From positions 1 through 40,912 of the forward strand of contig JAYMSP010000808.1 of assembly GCA_036897095.1 (NCBI GenBank): a DNA stretch of 40,912 nt, in the 5' to 3' direction. The notes under the pieces are model-generated. The model made no database searches and was not told where the DNA came from. It saw only the letters and a list, made by a program, of their open reading frames with translations. Source of the DNA: Plantago elongata (Eukaryota > Streptophyta > Magnoliopsida > Lamiales > Plantaginaceae). This document shows positions 11,901-22,808 of this stretch, in pieces; the stretch's first letter is position 1, and each line of letters opens with the position of its first letter. The translations under genes and the position numbers were made by a program.

Positions 11901-12223
11901 ATATAAGACGAAGAACGATGTCGAGTCAATATTTAAAGAGTTTTTAAGTTTGACATAACGAAAAAAACATATCTTCAAGTGTAAAAATTACGAATCACAC
12001 GACATCGAAGTACACATTTCACTTCCAGTTAATAGTGGATTCGAGTCAGTTTTGACATGGAGAAAAAAAAATTACGAATCGACAAAACAAACAAGACAAG
12101 AAAAGGAAGAGACATACCAGCAATGGCACAAAGAAGCCAAGAAGGTTTAGTGAACCGCCTGCTCCGCCGTGAGTGGCCATCCACCACCGTCTCTCCACCG
12201 CCTTTCTCCGCCTTAGCAACCAT
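8951..12223 (-). CDS. Divergent NAB-domain (KIP1-like/NETWORKED-type) coiled-coil protein
   Basis: NAB-domain (NETWORKED/KIP1-like) proteins link actin to membranes in plants. Two coding exons, 12223-12118 and 9954-8951, join across a 2.16-kb GT-AG intron (GCTG|GTATGT ... TTCCAG|ATATGG) and encode 369 residues. Residues about 25-95 match the NAB domain: KPSWLLCAIADMDERMKTL, FAARANSYYNERPQLFELL, YLSLADRYCQAL. The remainder has an acidic stretch and then long heptad-like coiled coil at about 150-290 (KTELQKNLLDVLESERLILL, IEDLQGQIYGLEKRNKEYYD), ending in a basic, Gly-rich tail. The usual tryptophan cluster at the N-terminus of NAB (WWW/WWD-SH) is missing: the frame reads ETVVDGHSRR, although the +1 frame carries RWW at the same place. 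Assignment to a NET subgroup is uncertain. Whether it binds actin cannot be told from sequence. Confidence 0.78.
11240..11310 (+). mobile_element. tRNA-derived SINE relic inside the NAB-gene intron
   Basis: A box A-like stretch (TTCAGTTGATAAGA) is followed by a good box B (AGTTCGAGTCA) near 11275-11287, and then TTTAACCGATTGAAAAA. The same tail motif follows the box-B-like sequence of the relic near 34380. The spacing between boxes is shortened, so this copy is decayed. Confidence 0.45.
11464..11585. mobile_element. Possible degenerate copy of the MITE family seen at 13052 and 19517
   Basis: It starts with GGGTTGTTTGGCATAAG, has TTCAATTTCAATT and CATTCAAAT in the middle, and ends with ACCAATCAA. 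This is the order of words found in the two better copies. Similarity is weak and the call is tentative. Confidence 0.25.
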
Positions 12224-12680
12224 TTTGGTGGACTAAAAAATGAAATGGATGATCTGCAGACACCCACATTTATATTGAGACAGCAATAACAAAATCTTAA
12301 ACGCTGGTGATGTCCATCTACTACTTGCTACAAATAGTACTAAGTAGTAATAAGACTGCATTTAAACCAGCTATAAAATATTAAAAACTCGTACACACAC
12401 AGACACTGCATTTACTCTTTTGTAATAATTGTAGCAGACAATCCAAAACATCAGATGATGGTCTCCACAGACTACCAATAACATTAACTGGTGTACACTG
12501 AACACATATGATACACGATATGTACAGTATGTGAGTGGTAGGTGCATTGCGTCGTAATGTTAGAAAATGTAGGAGTCTGTAGCTAGTAACATACCTTTGG
12601 GTTTGGGATTTAACAGTTGGAGATGCAAATCTTGTTGAGTTTGGAGAGAGGAGGGGAAAAGTGTGTGTATAGTAGGAATG
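12224..12680 (-). promoter_or_regulatory. Probable 5' UTR of the NAB gene with its own intron
   Basis: Reading leftward, a TATA box (TATAAAAA, 12709-12702) is followed about 30 bases on by a CT-rich leader. The leader ends CCAAAG at 12595 next to a GTATGT donor. A matching acceptor, TGTCTGCAG, ends at 12254, 30 bases before the ATG at 12223. This gives a non-coding first exon (about 12675-12595), a 340-bp leader intron and a short second leader piece. A second TATA-like word (TATAAAT) lies at about 12274-12268 inside this intron and could drive a shorter transcript. Confidence 0.5.
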
Positions 12681-12701
12681 TGATTGAAAGTGAAGACAGG
12701 C

Positions 12702-12709
12702 TTTTTATA
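12702..12709 (-). promoter_or_regulatory. TATA box of the NAB gene
   Basis: Minus-strand TATAAAAA, with a CT-rich leader downstream. Its distance to the splice-ready leader exon is normal for a plant promoter. Confidence 0.5.
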
Positions 12710-14321
12710 CACAATTGGGTTAGATTAGTAGAAATGAGAGGATTTGTTTTGGTACAGACACCCCGCTAAGATGATTTGATTTGAGAGACAGCCTATGAAA
12801 AGATGGATGATGGAAAGCATTTAATGGTTTGCTCAGAGTTTAGTTTCTTGGGAAATGGGAGTTGTTACTGTTGCAGTACTGGAGTATTTTTCTTGTTTCA
12901 CATGGATGAGTGAGGGTACGATACTACGATGAGTAGTATTTCAGTCAATGTTTGCAAAATAGGTTAATGAAATGTTTTCACACAGATTTCTACCGTTGTT
13001 CATTTAATAATAAAATAATTTAATTTTACATATTTTTAATAAAAAAATAAAAGTCAGATTGACCAGACATTTAAATGCCCACATTTGACTCGATGAATAG
13101 TGATTTGGCCTAAAATACACTTCAAATATCCCAATTTCAATTTCATTCCATGTACAATTTCACCAAAATCCCCATTCAAATGTCATGCCAATCATCCTCT
13201 AAGTTCAATTTCAATTCCATTCCAAACACAATTTTACCAAAATCTCCATTCAAATGTCATATCAATCAGACCCTAAGTTGTATTGTGAAGGTTATTTGTA
13301 TAAATAAAAATTTATTTTATTTTAGTTGAATGTTGGAAATGGTATAATGTCTCACAATTCACATTTATCAGGATGGAGGGAGGAAGTAATTATTTAGATG
13401 TGATAAACAATAAATAAACTTATAAATATATTGATTTAGTATGAAGTCTTGTAAACAGAGAACTAGATGCGAGTTAAATTCAATTAAGATTGTAGTCTAC
13501 ACCTAAACGAATGTGATGTGAATGAATTAATGATGAAGTAAAATAAAAATAAAAAAGTAACTCAGATTCAGTTTAAAGTGGACTTTGTAGAAAATTCACT
13601 TACAACCAAAGTACATATTTATTTATATAGTAGTACCGCATATTACTAGAAATTAGTTCATGTGATAGTCTGACTTCGATCAGGTCGGTGCACTGTTAGG
13701 CACCTATCTAAAACTCGGATAGTTATACCGAGTGAATTGTGTATTTAAGTGTTAGCCTTGAGTATTTATTCAAGTTTGGGGTTAAAATGAAGTATCATAT
13801 GGTCATACCCATCTTACACCAACTAACAGAAAACAAGAGTGAATGACATAATTTACAAGATTTTGGTCATTCGAGCCATTTTAATTGGCAATATCTCAAT
13901 AGAAGCGATGTTTGATGAATCAATTCAATCGAAGAGGCTCGTTGCTGGTAAATGGCAAAAAGCAATCTAGTTTTAAAGCCCATACACACCTTGAAGAAAC
14001 CAAATGGATTGAAATGATTGTTCAAAAAGATCTAATGCTCACTTACAGAACAATCTTCAAATTCCAAAGCTCACGCAGGTCCAGCAAGGCATTAATGGAA
14101 CACATAAATATATCCATCTAGTTCCAAGGTTAATTGATAAGAATGAAGACTGACAAATGATTTCGTGGCACATAACTTCCGCAGCTGCATCACATATTTC
14201 GCTATTATTCAAGGAATCATGGCAAAATCTGCAGAAGTATCTAGTCGGAACAAAAATCCCAGCTGAACAACGACGAAGCTCCTCAAGAGATCTCATTCAT
14301 TGATTTTCCTTGTGCGCAAGT
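12710..14321. other. Intergenic region, AT-rich with MITE relics
   Basis: This separates the NAB promoter from the 3' end of the FEY-like gene. It carries the MITE listed at 13052. Beyond it, a stretch ends in GGATGGAGGGAGGAAGTA (about 13373-13390), a Stowaway-like terminus. Open frames around 13912-14296 show no recognisable motif and are not called. Confidence 0.45.
13052..13277 (+). mobile_element. MITE-like dispersed repeat, copy A
   Basis: It shares the long conserved core GTGATTTGGCCTAAAATACA and neighbouring words with a second copy at 19517-19676 in the same orientation. Imperfect inverted ends are visible (CAGATTGACCA at the left, TATCAATCAGACCCTA at the right). This copy differs by an internal tandem duplication: the segment from TTCAATTTCAAT through CATTCAAATGTCAT occurs twice (about 13130-13193 and 13202-13265). 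It has no coding capacity. Confidence 0.6.
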
Positions 14322-17300
14322 TTAATTTTTTTTTGTAATAAGCTTTTCTACTGCATCTGAAGGAAGTCCTACCAGCTCTAGTGTTTTCTCCCACACTTTG
14401 TATGAAGTTTCGATGCTGTGGGCTTCTTCAGAAGGATTTGTAGGCCGGCAGTCATGGTTAATAAAAGCGCACACTGGCCAATCCTCAGATTTTAGGGCCT
14501 CACAAAGCTCCCCAAGTTGCGGATCAGTGGCTGCAAACAGTGTACTTCTAGAGCCTGCGACAGCCGGAATATGGAGAAAAGAAATTATATCACACTATAG
14601 AAAACTGAATCTCACTCATCGTGAAAATAATATTGCACTGGCACAAGCATAACCGACAAGACAAGGGTTATAAGGTGGCCTCATGAAGTTGAGAACTAAC
14701 TTACAACTAAAATTGGTAGGATAAATTATGCTGGGACAATTATATAGCATAAATTCCAAATAAATCAACAGTGTGAAAAATACTCATTAACAGAAAATAT
14801 GCTGAGACTTGCCTTCTGCAGGGCTGAAGATAAAATATGGAATCAAGCGATAACCAGCCTGAACTATGTTTGGAAGATCCCTAGCCTGCATTAGTAAGAG
14901 AGGAAATGAAATAACTTATTATCTGATATCATAATTTTATATACAACAAAATTGCATGTGCATCTCAGTCATCTTTTCACAAAAGGGTAGCCCCTCTCAT
15001 AGAAAATTAAGGGAGTGTGATCAACTCCATAAAACAGGTTCGCAATTAGTAGTGAATTGAGTCGACGTTTGATACTATTTCCCACCAAAATCCGGATTGT
15101 ACTCATTTATTTCTACATAAACATCATCCAACATGCAGGATTAAAAAAAATAGAAGAATCAAAATACATTATGACATCAGTAACTTACAACATTGGTTTG
15201 GACTATTCCAGGAGAAACACAGACAACATTTATACCCGCTTCAGCTGGCAGTCGCTTATTAAGAACACTGCTGAACATTATCTGCATCCACATTTGCAGA
15301 TGATGTTATTAGAGCGAAGGTTACCAAAGGAGATCTTAATTGGAAAATATGTCACCAATCAAAGACAGGGAATTCATTACTTATTAAACTTCAGTTATCT
15401 TTTAATCAGATAACATTATTTTGGTATTCAGGATGCAAAAAATCCACATTTAGATATGCAAAGTTTAGACTGCTAAGAGACACCATTTTTCAATTATAAA
15501 TACATATACCCAAAGGTGCTACCTCTAATGAACATACAAAGCTATTGCAAATTCAATGCAGAAAATTTAGAAAATAAGTGGAATCGGCAAAATAACTATA
15601 CATAAACTGAAAGATATTGCTTGCAACTCCTAGAAGGCAGGTCAACAACTGCACATGCAAAACTTGTAGTAGACTCTTGACCAGAATTTTGAGGTTTCAG
15701 GTCAGCATTTCAATTCTGTAATGAAAGCAATATTTCTTTTTTTTAAGGAATTGACAAGAAAATTAGACAATTGGATTTGAGCCCTGACTATTTCAATCTC
15801 TTAACTAGCTGCAAAAATTATTCATCACTATTGCTATTTCACTATGTCAGTCAAATCCAGGTCATAGACTTTAAAGTTTCAATGGAAATCTTTTATCCCG
15901 TGACTTCCAAAACAGAAATTTCACACTTAAATTACAAATGCATGATTGATAGCCAAATGTAAGTAGCAAAACTCCATACATAAGCATAGACTTTCATTAA
16001 GTACAAGAGTAAGAAGTTGGACACACCTCTGCTAGCTTACTGTTTGAGTATCCCACCAAACTCGTATACTTTCTTTTCCCAGATGTAACATTCATATCTT
16101 CTGGATCAACAAATCCTACATAATGCATCTAGAAAGATAACAAGAGCCACAAAACATTAAGAGCGGATAAAAGAAGAAACATAAATAGCATTGCGATTTT
16201 TATACTCATAGCAAAATCTGTCAGCTGTCGCACTTCTAAGCACTAAATCTCACGGCCTTGACATCGACAACATCGTCCTATTAACATTATGATTGTGGTG
16301 GCTATGATGTCTTTATTTAAATCTCCCTTCATCGATTTACATTCATGCAATAATAGGTGAAAGACGCCATGTTCATAAAGTCTTAACCTCTATTTCATAA
16401 AGCTAACAGTACAGGATTCTTGAAGGGAGTATTATCATCCCATTGTACAAAACCTACAATAATTAACAAAAAGTAAAGGTGCATACTGATACTACTCAAA
16501 TTCTTGTTATGTTTCCCGACTCCCATTAATTTAAATACTTCTCCTACAAGAGGTTAGCTTCTGCTCAGTACCTTTACATAATAATTGCTCATGGCACAAT
16601 AAGAGACCTAAAAAATCAATTAGAACAATAACTAAAATATTAACACTAGTATTATAATGGAACTTACAATAGAATTCACATTAACAATCCGGCTTGGAGA
16701 GCCTCTTATCAGAGACGGTAGAAGTAATACTGAAAGAAGAGCTGGAGCTAGATGATTCACTTGCAAATGCTGTTCATAGCCATCCTTCGAAAATTTCTGT
16801 GGTTCTGAACAGAATTAAATCTAATCAGGAACCATACAGATGGATCACTTCATAGTTTTTGTTTCAAACTTATACTAAAGAACCACTAATTGATAAGACA
16901 GCTGCATTAACAATTGGACTTGCCAAAGGAATTCAGCAACCAAACTAAATTAATCTGTAAAGTAAACACAGCAAGTTAATCACACAAAAGATTTAGCTAC
17001 TCCAAAAATAGAGAGATGAGAGTAAAAAAGTTGAAGCAAAGTCACTGCAAGATTTTACAAGAATAAGCTGTCTCAGCAGTGAGGTAAAAATAAACGCAGT
17101 ACCTACAACATGCAGCACAATGACATGAATCTTTTTACTGTACTATGTGAAACCAATTCAGGAACATAAAATCATCAAGGCCAAAACTCATGGCAGGTAG
17201 CTTATACTATTCGCACTAAGAATTTGTGTGAATGGAGATTGGTTACATGTAGCTTGAGAATGTCACCTTAATAGACCCTATAAGGTTAAAATACAAACCT

Positions 17301-18965
17301 CCAATAGAAAAGATTCCGGCATTATTGATGAGGGCATGAAGAGGTCCAGAGCGTGCATTCCAAGCTTCAGCAAATCTCTTAACAGAATCTAGAGAGAGAA
17401 GATCCAGCTCCATAACCTTGACAACAGATGCAAGTTTACCAATTACTGAAAAATTAACCTTGGCTTTAGAAGAATAGACTTTTGATATTAGCATATTGCT
17501 ATTTGTGTACATAGCAAGCATAAATAATTAATCAGTTTATTGACACATGGCTCATATAGTACCTCAATATTAAGAGGAAGGCCCATTCCAGAGCACTCTT
17601 CTTGCCACTGCTTTATCAAGTCATTAGCCAATTTTGTATTTCTGACTGCCATCACAACATGCCCACCTGCTTCTGCCAGTTGCCTGTCAATATATAACAA
17701 AAACATCAATGGATCCCCAAATATCTCTATGCAATTATATTTCTCATTAATCAAGATTCTAGTCCTCAAACATAACTGCAGTTTACAAAATGATCACTAA
17801 ACCAAGTAGATATAAATAAAAAAAATTGAATATGCTGACCCCATATCAAACCAGCTATGAGTTCCCAACGTTTTCTACTTCATAATGTAGCATAGAGCTT
17901 CTTCTAACAACTGACAGCATATAATCCATGACACTAAGTGCACAAGCAAAAGTATGACAGCAGCAAAATCCCTACACCGAAATCGTCTCAAGGATACTTA
18001 AGCGATCTGAGCTAGTTCAAATAAGCAATCTGCAGCAGTATTTACATAGCATTAATATACCTCACCAGATCATCTCAACTCTCAAGGAAATTCAAATCAG
18101 AACCAGTTCCCAAGCAATTTCCTAAATACTAACTTCTCAACATTTCATATATCTGAATATAGCATATAGTTGAGTGAAACAACTCGCACCACATCACTCA
18201 TGACACCAAGCGCACAATCAAAATGTAGGTGAGAACTGAAATCCACATCAAACCAGCTATAAGTTCCCAACAATTTCTTTCATAATGTATCATAGAGCTT
18301 CTTCTAACAACTGACAGCGTATAATCCATGACATAGAGTGCACAATCAAAAGTATGACAGCAGCAAAATCCACCAAGCACGAAACAAATTACGAAGATAA
18401 ATCTATTAGCGACTATTCCACTGAATCCTAAGCCATCCGCATCAGTATTAACATCGCATTAACTATACCACGCCAGATTATCTCAAGGAAATTCAAATCA
18501 GAGCTAGTTCCCAAGCAATATCCTAATTCCTAAACAATAAAGTTCTCCACATTTTCTATATCTCAATATAGCACAATCAAATGCAGGTTAGCAGAAAAAT
18601 GAGCTGGTGATGAACTTAACCACTAGTATAATAACATACTTGATAAGAGATAAACTAGATCGTGTGAAGAAAACTGAGAATAAGAGGTAGCTCGTTCGCT
18701 ACCTAGCGATTTCCTTGCCGATGCCAGAGGTGGAGCCGGTGACGATGAAAGTGAGGTCGTTGATGGGAGGAAGAGGCATGGGATTCTGTAAATTGCAGGC
18801 GATAATTCTCTGGAAGAGCATCTCGTAGGCCAAATAAAACCATCCGCGTAACCACTCGCTCCACCCTAATCCTTCCTTCTTCTTCTTCGGCTTCTCTTCT
18901 TCCACTGCTTGTAGAGGTTTGCCGTTATCGTCTACCTTTTCCTTGCCTTTGTCCGCCATTTTCAC
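14322..18965 (-). CDS. FEY: Short-chain dehydrogenase/reductase of the FEY (FOREVER YOUNG) type
   Basis: Plant FEY is an NAD(P)-dependent SDR-like protein linked to shoot meristem and leaf development; its substrate is not known to me. Eight exons join in frame: 18965-18703, 17683-17563, 17416-17299, 16804-16668, 16128-16027, 15281-15189, 14885-14813 and 14554-14322, for 379 residues. The SDR marks are complete: cofactor loop TGSTSGIG at 76-83, NNAG at 159-162, Ser in VNSI, and catalytic Tyr240/Lys244 in YSNSK. The Lys-rich N-terminus is followed by an aromatic, membrane-like segment (WLRGWFYLAYEMLF). The C-terminal DWPVCAFINYDCRPTNPSEEA block is characteristic of FEY as I recall it. A second in-frame ATG at 18959 would shorten it by two residues. 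Intron 7 needs a GC donor, GAAG|GCAAGT; the GT four bases on leads to a stop. Intron 1 holds a tandem duplication. Confidence 0.92.
17838..18600 (+). repeat. Two-copy direct tandem duplication, period about 402 bp, in FEY intron 1
   Basis: Matching words recur at a constant offset: GTTCCCAAC at 17861 and 18263; TTCAAATCAG at 18091 and about 18492; the CATAGAGCTTCTTCTAACAA block in both; and AAAAGTATGACAGCAGCAAA in both. The copies have diverged by substitutions and small indels. The duplication accounts for most of the 1.0-kb intron and does not touch an exon. Confidence 0.8.
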
Positions 18966-21099
18966 TCTCTCTGATTCTCCGTCACGTTAGATTGGTTTCC
19001 AGCTCACAGTGGAGAGAGTCGAGTACAGATTCGACTGGGGTCGGGCCAGATTAGAAAATCCGGAATCAGATTCCAGTAAATCGGAGAATCGAACCTGACC
19101 AGGCCGAACCGAAACCAAATGCCAGGTAAAGGTATTATTCAGGATAGTTCTCTTTTACATAAGCTTTAATAAATTAATTTTTAACTAGAAGAAAGGAATA
19201 TAATTTATTGAATACCCTATGACTCGGTAATACTTCGTAACTTAAGAAATGCTAAATAATAAATGTTTGTACCCCGAACTAAGTTATTTAAAGAGTTACG
19301 TTTTTATAGGATACATTTATATACGTCGTTGTTTATTTATTTACCAAGTAGTTTAAGGGTAATTGAAGACAAACTCTTTCCTTCTATAATTAAGTAAAAT
19401 ATAACGTTATGCTAGTATTTTAAAGGAAGAAATTATGAGTTAACTTACAGATACACTATACTCTTCTACTAGAATATCTATATACCCTTAAGTTATAAAC
19501 AAAACAAATGTTTTATGGGGTGATTGGTCAAGCATTTAAATACCCCCATTTGATTCGATGAACAGTGATTTGGCCTAAAATACACTTCAAATACTCCATT
19601 TCAATTTCATTCCAAACACAATTTCACCAAAATTCCATTCAAATGGCCATTTAAGTGTCATGTCAATCAGTCCCTTAAACACTAGATAAATATTTCTTGT
19701 AGAGGTATACGTCTTGTTATAAAGTAAATCTCTTATGCTTATAAAAAATATTTACAAGTAGAGGCTTATCTTGTATCTTTCCATAATAAATATGTATTTA
19801 AAGGGGTAATACGGAGTATTATATTTATGTATACTCTCCTCCTCCATAGTAATACGGAGTAAATGGTTGTATTCTGAAATGTTATTAATAAGTTATTTAA
19901 TAAAAAAAGAGCCCTCATATACTAAAGCAAACACTTTGATAAGAGGAAAGATACAGCTTCCCTAGTCTTTATCCCCTAGTCTTTATCATACTACTAGATT
20001 ATGGGAAAGTTACTTAAGCACTCTCATGCTTAATAAATATAAGAGCTTTATAAAGGAATAAGGACTATTGCTTATATTATGTGTACACTTTTTCTAAAGA
20101 CAAGTAATTTAACCGACCCTTAATAACTACACCTTATAGGAAGGGATGCTACTATACCCCTATTATGTTATTAATTATTATAAGAACTAAGAGACTACTT
20201 TAGAGAATATCTATAAGCAACATTTACTTAATGAGAAAGCGTATTACTTAACTCTTTTAGGTAAGGTTCCAGAGTCCCGCTAAAAACAAAACATTTATAA
20301 AAATTATGATTTTTAAAAAGTTATACAGTATGTGATTAAAAATGAGTTTGAGAAAATATATGTGGTGAAAAATGAGTTGTATTGTGAGGTTATTTATTAA
20401 AAACGGAGACATGTTTCGTTTGTAATGAAAGAATTAAAACGAAAAAATATTTCATCTGTAATGGAACGGAGGAAGGATATATATCAATAACAAATAAAAA
20501 TGCATTAATAAATAAGGGTGCTCCTATGTACCCTTACTAAATACTACTAGATATAGGTATTACTTAGATATAGATATAAGTATAATCATAATTTTATTAT
20601 TATACAAGAGTAAGAGTTTTAAGGGCTTCTTAAAAGTACACTTTCTTAGTATCAATATATATAAATGAGAAGAGAAAGTCTACCGTCATTAAATAAAGAT
20701 CTTAAGATGTATTTTCTATATATTACAAACTAATCCCAAATAATCATTAGTTATAAAGAAACACTCCAATTCCAAAATTAGAAGATGGGTCGAACTATAG
20801 TTATACGGGTCAATACAAAAATCAAAACCCTAGCTCAAACCATCAACTCCCACTCATTATTTTTGCCTCTTTATTTCTCTCTCTAGCAGATTTTCATTGT
20901 CTCTCAACTCGTGAATGATAGTCGAGCTTGATTCATCCATGGAAATCGATCCAAAACTGTGATAGCCAAATGATCCTAAAACGTTGATGCTACATTGCAA
21001 AATCCATGCAAAGAAAAGGTTAGATGTGTTTCGAACGGTTTTTTTCGTGATTGGTTGAGAAATCTTGCTAGAAACCTCTTTTCTGTATATGTCATATGT
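18966..21099. other. Intergenic AT-rich region, MITE relics only
   Basis: The first few hundred bases upstream of the FEY-like start should hold its promoter. The MITE copy B is listed separately. Around 20365-20480 there is a stretch starting GTTGTATTGTGAGGTTATTT and ending in AACGGAGGAAGGATATA. It resembles the stretch at 13273-13390 and may be a second, Stowaway-like family. TACGGAGTA words near 19810 and 19850 also look like MITE ends. No gene was recognised. Confidence 0.4.
19517..19676 (+). mobile_element. MITE-like dispersed repeat, copy B
   Basis: Left end GGGGTGATTGGTCA and right end TGTCAATCAGTCCCTT form imperfect inverted repeats. The core GTGATTTGGCCTAAAATACA is identical to copy A at 13052. 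This copy lacks copy A's internal duplication. It is about 160 bp and non-coding; the superfamily is not assigned. Confidence 0.6.
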
Positions 21100-21865
21100 T
21101 TTTCGTATACATTCCATGTTCTCAATGGTACAACCCATGTTCTCTGAAATATGTCATATGTTTTCATTTAAAATCTAATTGTCGTTTTGTGCTCTGTTTT
21201 TTTACAAAATCATATTGAGTTCTGTATTTTATTGTATTTCCCCATGTTCTTACGTATATATTCAATCTTCTCACCAAAACACCCCATGTTCTTAACATTC
21301 AACTATGTTTGCTATCAAATAGTTGCTCACTCCATGTGAATATATTGTTTGCATCGTAGTTCATGTTCTCTACCATTTTGCCTATATGTTGTGTAATATT
21401 CACTATATATTTTCTATGAAATAGTCGTTCTATGTCCATATGAAAATTTTATGTGTACTATACCATGTTCTCTACTAGACAATTCATGTTTTCCGCAGTT
21501 TGATCCATGATTACAATGATATAGTTGATATGTTGTTTTCATGACATTCCATATCTTTGTTATTTGATCCATGATTTTTACAATTTGACCCATGACTAGA
21601 ATTTAGTATTTTCTATGCCATGCCATTATGAGGAATTTATTTGCAAGACATCCAATGTTTTCTGCAATTTGATTATGATAACAATAGAACAGTTGATCTG
21701 CCATTATGATGAATTTGTTTGCATGATATCCCATGTTCTCTGCAATTTGATTCATGTTTTTTGCAGTTTGACACATGATAACAATAGAGCAGTTGAACAG
21801 CCATTATGAATAATTTGTGTGCATGACATTCGATATAATATGGACCTAACTTTGTCAATTTTTCC
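21100..21865 (+). repeat. Degenerate repeat block rich in CATGTTCT/CATGTTTT words
   Basis: At least nine CATGTTCT or CATGTTTT words occur between about 21113 and 21760, usually followed by CTGCAATTTG- or CTACC-like sequence. Towards the right a larger unit is visible: GCCATTATGA starts near 21623, 21701 and 21801, each followed by a GAATTT-like word, a CATG/ACAT word and (in the first two) ACAATAGA.CAGTTGA. The unit is about 80-100 bp. It runs straight into the copia fragment and may be a non-coding part of that or a nested element. Confidence 0.55.
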
Positions 21866-22640
21866 ATGGTTACGAAATCCCCCAGTCCTCGTAATCCGGT
21901 TTCCGCCCTTAGAGACCCGAATTGGAAATTGGCTATGCAAGATGAATTTGACGCTCTAATTAAAAATAAGACGTGGGACTTAGTACCTCGTCCTCATAAT
22001 GTTAATATTATTCGCTCTATCTGGATTTTTGCTCACAAGCTTAAATCTGATGGTGTGTTTGAGAGACACAAAGCTCGTCTTGTAGGTGATGGAAAAACTC
22101 AACAGGTTGGAATCGATTGTGGTGAGACGTTTAGTCCGGTTGTCAAACTGGCTACAATTCGCGCAGTCCTGAGCTTGTATCATCACGAAAGTGGCAAATT
22201 CATCAGTTGGATGTTAAGAACGCGTTTCTTCATGGGGATCTTAAGGAGACAGTTTTCGTGATCCAATATCCGGACCATGTTTGCTTACTCCGTAAATCTC
22301 TATATGGACTTAAGCAGGCTCCGCGAGCGTGGTACAAAAGGTTTGCGAATTATGTGTCGACTTTGGAGTTTGTTAATAGCAAGTCAGATACATTCATTGT
22401 TTACTTACAAGAAATGTGGTACACTTGGCGCACTTACTCTTGTACGTGGATGATATCATCCTCACTGCGTCCTCTTCAGCTCTTCGACAATTGGTGATGT
22501 CACTCCTAGCGTCTGAGTTTGCTAAGAAGGATTTGGGACCTTTGAATTATTTTCTCGGCATCGCAGTTACTCTCTCCATCCAGATCAAAGTGCACATGCT
22601 CACGACTTTTTTTTCTTTTCAAATGATGATTGAAATATGA
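21866..22640 (+). pseudogene. Ty1/copia retrotransposon reverse transcriptase fragment, disrupted
   Basis: The sequence reads as the start of a copia-type reverse transcriptase domain, in three frames. 21866 onward has NPVSALRDPNWKLAMQDEFD, NKTWDLVPRP and KARLVGDGKTQQVG, then ETFSPVVK. A shifted frame from about 22200 has QLDVKNAFLHGDLKETV, then SLYGLKQAPRAWYKRF. A third frame from about 22440 has the catalytic YVDDIILTASS and then KKDLGPLNYFLGIAV. A stretch between LKETV and the PDHVCLL segment appears deleted, and the frame shifts twice. I found no integrase, protease, gag or flanking LTR. It is a dead fragment, not a complete element. Confidence 0.88.
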
Positions 22641-22808
22641 TATAGTCTTGAAAAGACATTGGTAAGTATTATCTTATAAAAAAGAATGAAGGTAAACTTG
22701 TAATATTGTGGTAGAAACTTGCTATTTTTTATGTCAAATATTTGTTCAGACCACTTAAAAACTGAAAAGCAACATCTAATTATATCGGATGGAGGATGGA
22801 GGGAGTAA
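22570..22808. mobile_element. Possible Stowaway-type MITE (Tc1/mariner) in or beside the copia fragment
   Basis: The right end is a classical Stowaway terminus, GGATGGAGGGAGTA at about 22794-22807. A left-end candidate, TACTCTCTCCATCC at about 22571-22584, matches its reverse complement at 13 of 14 bases, both bounded by TA. The interior is AT-rich and non-coding. The left end overlaps sequence that could still be copia, so the left boundary is uncertain. Confidence 0.45.

Noticed and set aside
21866..22640. Complete copia retrotransposon
   Set aside because: Only reverse transcriptase pieces in three frames; no LTRs, integrase, protease or gag seen.
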